Source: Flavobacterium davisii
GTDB taxonomy: Bacteria; Bacteroidota; Bacteroidia; Flavobacteriales; Flavobacteriaceae
Assembly: GCF_019565505.1 (NCBI RefSeq)
Contig: NZ_CP067378.1
Span: forward strand, 558,001 to 622,000
Reading direction: 5' to 3'
Length of the DNA: 64,000 nucleotides
Both the position numbers and the translations under genes were made by a program. The notes under the pieces are model-generated. The model was not told the DNA's origin. It did no database searches and worked only from the letters and a program-made list of their open reading frames with translations. Every line of letters starts with the position of its first letter. Positions within the stretch are counted from its first letter, which is position 1. This document shows, piece by piece, positions 30,034 to 38,446 of the stretch.

Positions 30034-31451
30034 ATGAAAATACTAATTACAGGAACAACAGGGTATATAGCGCAACGTTTAGTGCCGCTATTACTAGAAT
30101 CAAATCACGAACTAGTATGCTGTGTTCGTGATATAAATCGCACACCAAACACATTTGACAATCATCCTAATATTTCTTTTATAAAAGTTGATTTTTTAAA
30201 TACGGAGCATGTGCAATTGCCAATAGATATTGATGTTTGTTATTATTTGATACATTCTATGTCGGCTTCAGGTGGTGATTTTGAAACCATGGAAAAACTA
30301 TGTGCCGAGAATTTTAAAGGTTTAGTTGAAAAAACAAATTGCCAACAAGTTATTTATCTTAGTGGTATAGTTAATAACACCACGCTTTCTAAACATTTGC
30401 AATCCCGTTTTTGTGTTGAAAAAACCTTGCAATCACAAAAATATGCACTTACGACTTTTAGAGCTGGAATAATTGTGGGTAGCGGAAGTGCTTCCTTTGA
30501 AATTATTCGGGATATAGTAGAAAAGTTACCAGTAATGGTTACACCAAAATGGTTAAATACAAAAACACAATCTATTGCTATAAGAGATGTTTTGGCTTAT
30601 TTATCAAAAGCAATTTTGGTTGAAGAAACGTTTAATAAATCTTTTGATATTTTCGGTCCAGAAGTACTAACCTACAAACAAATGTTAGTAAAATTTGGGG
30701 AGGTAAGAGGGTTAAAACGCTATATCCTTACTTTACCAGTCCTAACACCAAAATTATCTTCGTATTGGTTATACTTTGTCACCTCTATTTCATTCCATTT
30801 GGCCAAAGCCTTAGTTGATAGTTTAAAGGTAGAGGTTATTGGTAAACCGAGCAATATTAACGAATTACTTGGAGTGGATCCTATTCCATATAAAAAAGCA
30901 GTGGCTTTAGCTTTTCAACAAATTGAACAAAATGCCGTAGTTTCTAGTTGGAAAGATGCTATGAGTAGTGGTTTTTTTCAAAATCAATTGCAAGATTACA
31001 TACAAGTTCCATCTTATGGTTGTTTTAAAGATTTACGAGTAAGAACCATCACTGATGAAAAGTCAACATTGCAAAAAATTTGGTCGATAGGAGGAAAAAA
31101 TGGTTGGTACGCATTTAATTGGATGTGGGAATTACGCGGCCATATAGATAAAATTTTCGGCGGGGTAGGATTACGTAGAGGTAGAACCCATCAAACATAT
31201 ATAGAAGCAGGGGATTCATTAGATTTTTGGAGAGTTATTTTGGCCGATGAAAAACAAAAAAGATTATTGCTTTTTGCCGAAATGAAACTTCCAGTGAAGC
31301 TTGGTTAGAGTTTTCAATTAAAAAAAATAAACTCTATCAGCGAGCTGTTTTCAGACCTAAAGGGGTGTTAGGAAGAATATATTGGTATCTTGTTTCTCCT
31401 TTTCATGTTTTTGTTTTTAATGGGATGATTAACAAATTGGTAAATAAATAA
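30034..31451 (+). CDS. SDR-family NAD(P)-binding protein with DUF2867 domain, one frameshift
   Basis: Joined length about 472 aa. N-terminal atypical extended SDR fold: TGTTGYIAQRLVPLLLESNH binds NAD(P), and CYYLIHSM replaces the usual catalytic YxxxK region. The C-terminal DUF2867 domain holds WSIGGKNGWYAFNWMWELRG and a last part seen only after correction (PGEAWLEFSIKKNKLYQRA). The frame breaks at 31291-31294, where CCAG should be CCAGG. This family is often found near photolyase genes in Bacteroidota, and here it diverges from crtI. Substrate unknown. Confidence 0.8.
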
Positions 31452-31452
31452 G

Positions 31453-31740
31453 ATGAAAAGTGCTAGCAATTTTGAACAAAACTCTATAGATCGTATAATT
31501 GAAATGGCTTGGGAAGATCGAACACCTTTTGAAGCTATTACCTATCAGTTTACTATTTCTGAGAAGGAAGTAATCACACTTATGAGAAATGAACTCAAAG
31601 AAAGTTCCTTCAAGTTATGGAGAAAAAGAGTTAATTCTGGTATAAGTAGTAAACATCTGCAAAAAAGAAATCCAGAAATAAAGCGTTTTAAATGTACAAG
31701 GCAGCGAAATATTAGTCTTAATAAAATATCGAAGAGATGA
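31453..31740 (+). CDS. TIGR03643-family protein
   Basis: 95 aa basic protein. NSIDRIIEMAWEDRTPFEAI and FTISEKEVITLMRNELKESS and FKLWRKRVN are typical of the family, which contains a helix-turn-helix-like segment and commonly sits by cryptochrome/photolyase genes. No biochemical role is known to me. It starts two bases after the DUF2867 gene and overlaps the next SDR gene by 4 bases. Confidence 0.8.
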   Translation: MKSASNFEQNSIDRIIEMAWEDRTPFEAITYQFTISEKEVITLMRNELKESSFKLWRKRVNSGISSKHLQKRNPEIKRFKCTRQRNISLNKISKR

Positions 31741-32435
31741 AAAATATAATAATTGTTGGTTGTGGTAACGGAATAGGACTTGCTACAGTAAAAGCGTTGC
31801 ATACTTCACATAATGTCATAGGAATTTCAAAGACTTTTTCTACTGAATTAAATGCTTTGGATATCCAATTTTATGAAAAAAATATCCTAACAGATGATAT
31901 AACAACTATTGAATTTCCTGAAGTAATTGACGGACTTGTTTACGCTCCTGGTAGTATTAATTTAAAACCTTTTCATCGTTTGACTGCAGAAGATTTTATA
32001 AATGATTTCGAAATTAATGTATTAGGTGCTGTAAAAGTGATCCAAAAAGTATTACCTAATTTAAAAAAATCAAATACTTCAAGTATTGTACTTTTTAGCA
32101 GTGTAGCGGCTAAGATGGGTATGCCTTTTCATGCATCAATTGCAACGAGTAAAAGTGCAGTGGAAGGATTAGTAAAAAGTTTAGCAGCCGAATTTGCCCA
32201 ACATAAAATTCGTGTAAATGCGATAGCACCTTCATTGACAAAGACAAAACTTTCGGGTGCATTACTAGCCACTCCAGAGAAAATGGAAGCAGCAGCAAAG
32301 CGTCATCCTATACAGAATATTGGAGATCCTGATGATATTGCAAAAATGATTGTATTTTTGCTTTCAGATTCTTCTGCTTGGATGACAGGACAAATTATAG
32401 GAATAGATGGAGGAATGAGCAATTTAAAATTGTGA
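31737..32435 (+). CDS. SDR-family oxidoreductase lacking the catalytic Tyr
   Basis: 232 aa. Rossmann motif IIIVGCGNGIGLATVKAL, then YAPGSIN (in place of NNAG), SSVAAKMGMP, and HASIATSKSAVEGLVKSLAAEF. In the last, the usual Tyr of YxxxK is Ile (IATSK), so classic SDR catalysis is doubtful. The C-terminal GQIIGIDGGMS is normal. It overlaps the TIGR03643 gene by 4 bases and lies 6 bases before the MarR gene, so the four plus-strand genes look like one operon. Confidence 0.85.
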   Translation: MKNIIIVGCGNGIGLATVKALHTSHNVIGISKTFSTELNALDIQFYEKNILTDDITTIEFPEVIDGLVYAPGSINLKPFHRLTAEDFINDFEINVLGAVKVIQKVLPNLKKSNTSSIVLFSSVAAKMGMPFHASIATSKSAVEGLVKSLAAEFAQHKIRVNAIAPSLTKTKLSGALLATPEKMEAAAKRHPIQNIGDPDDIAKMIVFLLSDSSAWMTGQIIGIDGGMSNLKL

Positions 32436-32441
32436 TTTAAA

Positions 32442-33086
32442 ATGAATACCGATTTTTTTATACAATTATTACTAAAAGTTAAAGAGTTTGAAGAGGAAGT
32501 TCCTTTTAAAAACAGCGTAACAGTCGATGAATTTCGTTTGTGGCTTAATGAAAAAGCATATCAAGAAACAAATCCAACTGCTTTATTTAAAAAAGAAAAT
32601 AAAACTGTTTTTGATATAGAAAATGAAATAGCGAAACAAGTAATATTGTTAGGACGTTTTTCAAAGCAAATGATTAGAAGAGGACTGAAAGACTTTCCGC
32701 AATTAGCTAATGAAGAGTTTACCTATTTATACCGAATGATTGATGAGGATTCGCTTACCAAAATGCAGTTGATAGAAAGAAATGCACATGAAAAACAAAC
32801 TGGCATAGAAATAATAAAACGTTTAGTGAAAAATGATTTATTAGAAGAACTTCCAGATGAAAAAGACAAACGTATAACCCGATTACGTATTACACCAAAA
32901 GGGAAAACCTATTTTAATGAATCAGTAGAAGGTGTAACCCGAATTTCAAGAGTTTTAGCCGCTAGGTTACAGGAAGATGAAAAATCAGACTTGCTTGCCT
33001 TACTCAAAAAATTAAATGAATTCCATTTTAATGTCTATTTTAATCACAAGGATTCTAATATAGATGAAATTAATGAGTTGATTTGA
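32442..33086 (+). CDS. MarR-family winged-helix transcriptional regulator
   Basis: 214 aa. The MarR winged helix covers about residues 60-170: LGRFSKQMIRRGLKDFPQLA, NAHEKQTGIEIIKRLVKNDL as the recognition region, and the wing DEKDKRITRLRITPKGKTYF. The N-terminal 50 residues are longer than usual. It is the last gene of the plus-strand operon facing the carotenoid cluster and may control it; that is an inference from position. Confidence 0.85.
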   Translation: MNTDFFIQLLLKVKEFEEEVPFKNSVTVDEFRLWLNEKAYQETNPTALFKKENKTVFDIENEIAKQVILLGRFSKQMIRRGLKDFPQLANEEFTYLYRMIDEDSLTKMQLIERNAHEKQTGIEIIKRLVKNDLLEELPDEKDKRITRLRITPKGKTYFNESVEGVTRISRVLAARLQEDEKSDLLALLKKLNEFHFNVYFNHKDSNIDEINELI

Positions 33087-33212
33087 TTTTCTCATATCAT
33101 TTCTTGGCGTTTTTTAATCTAGATTACGTCTTCTAATATATTTCAAATAAAAAGTCTATCGTGCAATTTAGTCTAAAAACAGTTCATAAAATTACCTTTA
33201 ACAAAAAGAATC

Positions 33213-33320
33213 TTTAAACCCAAATTCCGCATTAGACCCGAGCGTAGCGAATAGACGAAGTAAATCTATTCCTCTTTATTTTTCTTCTCAACGAAGTCTA
33301 ATGTAGAATCTGGGTTTAAA
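33213..33320. repeat. short copy of the MITE-like dispersed repeat
   Basis: TTTAAACCCAAATTCCGCATTAG at the left and TGTAGAATCTGGGTTTAAA at the right form long inverted ends. It carries GAGCGTAGCGAATAGACGAAG and the CTCTTTATTTTTCTTC block but lacks the 100-base inner core of copies 1-3, as if by internal deletion. It is the best-kept copy of the ends. Confidence 0.85.
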
Positions 33321-33324
33321 GTAA

Positions 33325-33443
33325 TAACCTAACATCTAGTTTGTACTTTCGTAATAGGAAAAAGGCGCATTATTAGCACTATATCATTTACTTTTTCTAT
33401 TCATTCCGTCAGTACATCCCCGGAGCCGAAACAACAAAATTGC
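33325..33443. repeat. second dispersed repeat type, copy 1
   Basis: Starts TAACCTAACATCTAGTTT and ends CCGAAACAACAAAATTGC. The copy at 53504-53621 begins TAACCTAACGTCTAATTT and ends TCGAAACAACAAAATTAC, with ATTCA-CTCGTTCGAG-type text between. Non-coding. The remaining bases up to the FAD-oxidase gene at 33603 show nothing. Confidence 0.55.
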
Positions 33444-33602
33444 AATCTTTTAAGAAATTTACATTATCGGTTGTCATCCCTTTCATAGTAAAGTCTTTTG
33501 GCAAGCAAACGAACAAGCAAAATGTGTAGTTTGAGGAATTAAAATATTAAACAAAATAAAACGTTAATCATAATATTAAAACGTTTATAACCATACTAAA
33601 AT

Positions 33603-35066
33603 ATGAAGAAAAAACATCTTTGGATAATTGGTCTTTTGACAGTATTACTATTTTTATGTATTCCAACCTTTCATCTACTTAAAACAAAATTTAAAGAAGG
33701 TAACAACGTACAGACAATTCCAAACGGCTATACAAATGATGCCAGTCTATTGAATTTAACCAAAGTTGATACTATAATTCAAGTTCCCAATAACAAGACA
33801 GAAATTGAAACTCAACTGAAAGACATATTGAAATATGCAAAACAAAATAGATTAAAAATTTCTATTGCAGGTGCAAAACATAGTATGGGAGGACACACAA
33901 TTTATCCAAATGGAATTGTTTTAAATATGCTTCCATACAAGGAAATGCATCTAGACTCTATACATAATATTTTAACAATTGGTTCAGGTGCTTTGTGGGA
34001 AGATGCTTTAAAATATTTAGATAAATACGGCAAATCCATTTCAATAATGCAAGCGTTTAGTTCATTTTCAATTGGAGGTTCTATTAGCGTAAATGGGCAC
34101 GGTTGGCAAAAAAATTTACCTCCAATTTCAGCAAGCGTCATTTCATTTACATTACTAACACAAGAAGGCAAAATTGTAAATTGTAGCAGACAAGAAAATC
34201 AGGAGCTTTTTCATTTGGTAATTGGTGGTTATGGCTTATTTGGTGTCATCTTAGACATAAAGTTAAAAGTGGTTGAAAATATAGCTTTACAATATAAATA
34301 CATCCGTTTAAAACCAGATCATTATATCAGTTATTATAAAAATTACATTTCTAAAAATCCAAATGTAAATCTTGTATTTGGACGACTCCGAATTTCTAAA
34401 AAACATTTTTTAGAAGAAGCAACATTAAATTTCTTTGAAAAAGTAAAAGCTAAAATTCCCGTTCTAAAAAATAAAAGAAGCACTGAAATACAAAGATTAG
34501 TTTTTAGAGGAAGCGTAAATAATGAATATGGTAAACGGCTTCGTTGGGACTTAGAAACAGGAATGAATAAAGTTTCTAAAAACACCATTTATTCAAGAAA
34601 CGAACTTTTAAATGACCACGTTTCGCTAATTGAAAACAAAGATCCTTCTTCAACTGACTTACTTCACGAGTATTTTATTCCTGAAAGAAATTTTACTCAA
34701 TACATTAACGATATAAAAACGATATTAAAAAATTCTAAAATTGATTTGCTTAACATTACCATTCGCGGTGTTCAGCAAGATAATGATAGCTATTTGACTT
34801 ACGCACGAGAAAATGTCTTTGGCTTTGTTTTTTTATTCAATCAAAAGAAAACAGACGAACAAGAAAAAGAAATGAAATTTTTAACAAATCAACTTGTAGA
34901 CATTGCATTAAAAAATGAGGGAACATTTTACTTACCTTACCGTTTGCATATTAACAGAGAGAAAATGAGAAAATCATATCCGAATGCAGATCGTTTTTTT
35001 AAACTCAAATTAAAATATGATCCATACGAAATATTTAATAATAAGTTTTACGAACATTACAAATAA
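33603..35066 (+). CDS. FAD-linked oxidase (PCMH-type), membrane- or envelope-anchored
   Basis: 487 aa. An N-terminal hydrophobic segment (HLWIIGLLTVLLFLCIPTFH) acts as anchor or signal. The FAD-binding PCMH domain follows: ISIAGAKHSMGGHTIYPNG and SIGGSISVNGHGWQKNLPP, with FHLVIGGYGLFGVILDIKLK. The C-terminal substrate domain ends with YDPYEIFNNKFYEHY, as in aldonolactone-oxidase-like proteins. The substrate is unknown; the gene stands alone. Confidence 0.82.
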   Translation: MKKKHLWIIGLLTVLLFLCIPTFHLLKTKFKEGNNVQTIPNGYTNDASLLNLTKVDTIIQVPNNKTEIETQLKDILKYAKQNRLKISIAGAKHSMGGHTIYPNGIVLNMLPYKEMHLDSIHNILTIGSGALWEDALKYLDKYGKSISIMQAFSSFSIGGSISVNGHGWQKNLPPISASVISFTLLTQEGKIVNCSRQENQELFHLVIGGYGLFGVILDIKLKVVENIALQYKYIRLKPDHYISYYKNYISKNPNVNLVFGRLRISKKHFLEEATLNFFEKVKAKIPVLKNKRSTEIQRLVFRGSVNNEYGKRLRWDLETGMNKVSKNTIYSRNELLNDHVSLIENKDPSSTDLLHEYFIPERNFTQYINDIKTILKNSKIDLLNITIRGVQQDNDSYLTYARENVFGFVFLFNQKKTDEQEKEMKFLTNQLVDIALKNEGTFYLPYRLHINREKMRKSYPNADRFFKLKLKYDPYEIFNNKFYEHYK

Positions 35067-35161
35067 ACAGTTGATCATTCATAACTACGGTTTCGTTCGA
35101 GTCAAAAACAAACAATAAAAAAGTAGCTGGTGAAAAACTTAACTCTACTAAATTCAAAAAA

Positions 35162-35650
35162 ATGACGACTAATATTGAAATAAAAAAGAAAACGAAGCTA
35201 ACAAAACAAGAAAAAATACAACTATTTAATTTGTGGAATAATGAATATCCTGAAAAACTTACTTACGATAATTTAACAGAGTTTGATAAATACTTATTCC
35301 AATTAAAAAATAAAAATCATTATTTATTAACAAGTATAGACCTATTCATTTTAGGCTGGGCTATAACATTTGAGAGAGAAAATGAAAAATGGTTTGCTCT
35401 TATTTTATCACAAAAAATACAAGGAAAAGGTTTAGGCAAAAAAATACTTGACGAACTAAAAAAACATGAACAAAGTTTAAATGGTTGGGTAATTGACCAT
35501 CATGATGACAAAAAGAAAAACGGAGATCAATACATTTCACCATTGAAATTTTATGAAAAGTGTGGTTTTAAAATTTTTATAGATGAAAGACTTGAGCTTG
35601 ATAAAATTTCAGCAGTACGAATAAGATGGCAAAGTAAAACCAGCTACTAA
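35162..35650 (+). CDS. GNAT N-acetyltransferase
   Basis: 162 aa. The acetyl-CoA loop is visible as SQKIQGKGLGKKILDEL at about residues 87-103, and LKFYEKCGFKIF is the closing strand typical of GNAT. Substrate unknown. It follows the FAD-oxidase gene by 95 bases in the same direction. Confidence 0.78.
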   Translation: MTTNIEIKKKTKLTKQEKIQLFNLWNNEYPEKLTYDNLTEFDKYLFQLKNKNHYLLTSIDLFILGWAITFERENEKWFALILSQKIQGKGLGKKILDELKKHEQSLNGWVIDHHDDKKKNGDQYISPLKFYEKCGFKIFIDERLELDKISAVRIRWQSKTSY

Positions 35651-35779
35651 TAGCTAAGATTTTGTTACTCTTCGAGTCTTACCTTGCCCGCAATTGGGAT
35701 TTTCTTAAAAGATTGTGATCTTATTCGATCAAAAGGGGGACGAAGTGAATAGATAAAGCAAATGACATGGTGCTAATAA

Positions 35780-35863
35780 TACTACTTTCTCTATCCTGAA
35801 ACCGTTGATGGACTTACAGATATGAAAGAATATGAAATTGTTTTCAAAAAAAGAAGTATCTAA
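35780..35863 (+). pseudogene. short gene fragment (C-terminal remnant)
   Basis: 28 codons read YYFLYPETVDGLTDMKEYEI and then VFKKRSI to a stop, directly after stops in the same frame. It looks like the last strand of a lost protein. The rest of the 315-base gap (35651-35965) shows nothing clear. Low confidence. Confidence 0.3.
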
Positions 35864-35965
35864 AATACTAAGGAAACTGATAAATTCTTATATTGTAACA
35901 AGTGGTTTTTCTTATAATTTACAGGTAAAGTAATACTCTATAGGATTAACCAAAATTATAAGCAG

Positions 35966-37045
35966 ATGAAAAAAAGCATCAATATATTATCTCTTTTTTT
36001 ATTCTTATTTTTAGGATTAATGGGGTGTCAATCTGAAAATGACATTCAAAAAACAGCTACTACAGAGAAAATGTACTTTCCTCCTACTCTTTCAAGTGAT
36101 TGGGAAACACTAAGCATGAGTAATCTTAACTGGAATACACTTTATCTAGAATCATTAAAAACATATTTAAAGGATTCAAACACAAAATCATTTATGATTT
36201 TAGTTAACGGACGTATTGTAATCGAAGAATATTTTAATGGGCATTCGGCCAATCAAATATGGCAATGGAATAGTGCGGGAAAAACACTCACTTCTGCCCT
36301 AACAGGCATTGCTCAACAAGAAAACCTGTTAAATATAAACGATAAAGTATCTCAATATTTAGGAACCGCATGGACTAGTGCTCCTCTTGACAAAGAGCAT
36401 CTTATTACCTGTAAGAATCTGCTAACAATGACTTCAGGAATTAATGATACACAAGGCGATAAAACCACTCCTTCTGATCTTATTTATAAAGCGGATGCTG
36501 GTACAAGATGGGCTTATCATAATATTTTTCAAAAGCAAATGGATGTTATAGCTCATGTTAGCAATACCAGTTTTGATAACTATTTTAATTTAAAATTAAA
36601 AAATAGAATAGGAATGGATGGCACTTGGTATCACGGAGCTATTTATAGAATTTATTATAGTAGTACAAGAAGCATGGCGCGTTTTGGTTTACTAGCTCTT
36701 AACAAAGGAAAATGGCATGATGAATCTATAATACAAGAGTCTTTCTTTAATGAATGTATTACCAGTTCACAAAACATTAATAAATCCTATGGCTATTTTT
36801 GGTGGATAAATGGGAAAGCTTCTTTTATGCTACCTAACTCACAAAATGTATTTACAGGTTCATTAATACCAAATGCTCCTTCTGATATGTATATGGCTAT
36901 GGGGGCTTCAGATCAGAGGATATATGTTATTCCTAGCAAAAAGATGGTAATTATACGTATGGGGGAATCTAGCACCTTAAATAATCCTGGATTATCCGAT
37001 TTTGACACACAATTGTGGCATAAAATAAATGCGCTGATCAGCTGA
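35966..37045 (+). CDS. serine hydrolase / beta-lactamase-family lipoprotein
   Basis: 359 aa. Signal with lipobox Cys (FLFLGLMGCQSEND, Cys about 21). The penicillin-binding/class C-like fold is indicated by the Ser-x-x-Lys motif in WQWNSAGKTLTSALTGIAQQ and by the Tyr-x-Asn motif in RWAYHNIFQKQ. Such enzymes hydrolyse esters or amides in the envelope; true beta-lactam activity is not implied. Confidence 0.82.
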   Translation: MKKSINILSLFLFLFLGLMGCQSENDIQKTATTEKMYFPPTLSSDWETLSMSNLNWNTLYLESLKTYLKDSNTKSFMILVNGRIVIEEYFNGHSANQIWQWNSAGKTLTSALTGIAQQENLLNINDKVSQYLGTAWTSAPLDKEHLITCKNLLTMTSGINDTQGDKTTPSDLIYKADAGTRWAYHNIFQKQMDVIAHVSNTSFDNYFNLKLKNRIGMDGTWYHGAIYRIYYSSTRSMARFGLLALNKGKWHDESIIQESFFNECITSSQNINKSYGYFWWINGKASFMLPNSQNVFTGSLIPNAPSDMYMAMGASDQRIYVIPSKKMVIIRMGESSTLNNPGLSDFDTQLWHKINALIS

Positions 37046-37062
37046 TTGATAGCGCATTTATT

Positions 37063-37677
37063 TTATGATTTTATCCACTCTAAAACAGCTGGACTGTCGG
37101 GGGGAATATGAGGTCCTAAAACTTGGTCAACATGACCATTTTCGTTAATTAAATATTTTTGAAAATTCCAGTGGAGTACATTATCTTTTAATCCATTTTT
37201 CTTTTTATTCATCAAAAATTGATATACTGGATTTTTATTATTTCCTTTTAAACTCATTTTTCCCATTATAGGAAATGTTACGCCATATTTTGTTTTACAA
37301 AAAGTTTTAATCCCAGCGTTTTCTAAAGGTTCTGAATTTCCAAAATCATTAGAAGGGAATGCTACAATTTCGAGGCCTTCCTCTTGATATTTCGCATACA
37401 TTTCTTGTAACAACTCTAACTGATCTGTAAATCCACAATCCGTAGCGGTATTAACAATTATTATTTTTTTTCCTCTTAACTTTGAAAAATCAAAAATTTT
37501 CCCATTTATATCTACGACTTGATATTGATAGATCGTTTGTCCTTCTAAATTTTTTTCAATAACAATTTCTTGTAAACCTTTAGCTTCTCTACTTGAATCA
37601 TCATTTTTTAAAGTCTCTTCTTGATTTTTACATGAAAACACAAGTATAGACATTAATAATAAAACTTCTTTTCTCAT
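37063..37677 (-). CDS. glutathione peroxidase-family lipoprotein
   Basis: 204 aa. The signal MRKEVLLLMSILVFSCK gives a lipobox Cys at residue 16. The peroxidatic Cys is in IIIVNTATDCGFTDQ; FPSNDFGNSEP and WNFQKYLINENG are the Gln/Trp family motifs. Removes peroxides using a thiol donor, probably thioredoxin-like or bacillithiol-linked in this background. A second copy lies next to it. Confidence 0.88.
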   Translation of the reverse strand: MRKEVLLLMSILVFSCKNQEETLKNDDSSREAKGLQEIVIEKNLEGQTIYQYQVVDINGKIFDFSKLRGKKIIIVNTATDCGFTDQLELLQEMYAKYQEEGLEIVAFPSNDFGNSEPLENAGIKTFCKTKYGVTFPIMGKMSLKGNNKNPVYQFLMNKKKNGLKDNVLHWNFQKYLINENGHVDQVLGPHIPPDSPAVLEWIKS

Positions 37678-37763
37678 TTTTTAGTCTTATTTTAATTAGC
37701 TGTTTTTGGATGTAGCGAATTTAAAAAAAAGTTAAAACTATACCTATATTTTTTAAATAAAAA

Positions 37764-37876
37764 AATGTCTCAAAAACTTATTAACACGTTCAAAATTACC
37801 AGAAAAAAGGAAAATGATAGGATAATACGTTTTTATTTTTACTGAAATAATATAGTGTTTTTATCTTTTGAGACAT
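37764..37876. repeat. long-spaced inverted repeat between the peroxidase genes
   Basis: ATGTCTCAAAA at 37766 and TTTTGAGACAT at 37865-37875 are inverted, about 90 bases apart. It could be a large hairpin or a tiny mobile unit. Weak. Confidence 0.3.
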
Positions 37877-37883
37877 CTTCTAT

Positions 37884-38446
37884 TTAGGATTTTACCCAAT
37901 TAACAACTTCATCTGAATTAGGCAAAGTTTGAGGGGATATTACTTGAACTAATTTTCCCTTTTCATCTATTAAATATTTTTGAAAATTCCATTTTACCTC
38001 ACTATCGGATACCCCATTTTGTTTTTTTTGTGTTAAAAACTGATAAAGAGGGTGCATATCATTTCCTTTTACTGATATTTTTTCCATCATAGGAAAAGAA
38101 ACACCATAATTTTTCTTACAAAAAGTAGCAATTTGATCATTACTTCCGGCTCTTGAGCCCCAAAATTGTTAGCCGGAAATCCTACTATAATAAAATTTTG
38201 ATCTTTAAAAGTCTTATACAATTCTTCTAATTGTGCATATTGTGGCGTTAACCCACATTCTGAAGCTGTATTTACAATTAGTACTTTTTTTCCTTTTAAT
38301 TTAGCAAGATCAAACTCTTTCCCGTTTATATCTTTTACTTTAAATTGATAAATTGTATTCATATACTCATCGTTTGATTTACTTTTTTGCCCCCAAATAA
38401 TTATAGTACAAAAAAGCATACATAAAGTTGCAATAATTCTACTCAT
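37884..38446 (-). CDS. secreted glutathione peroxidase-family protein, one frameshift
   Basis: About 187 aa after joining. The signal peptide MSRIIATLCMLFCTIIIWGQ lacks a lipobox, unlike the neighbouring copy, so it is probably periplasmic. VLIVNTASECGLTPQYAQLE has the peroxidatic Cys; VKWNFQKYLIDEKG the Trp motif. The frame breaks at 38146-38149, where one G (on the coding strand CCGGG) is missing; correction gives GAQEPGSNDQIATFCKKNYG. It overlaps the cytochrome maturation gene by 8 bases. Confidence 0.85.
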
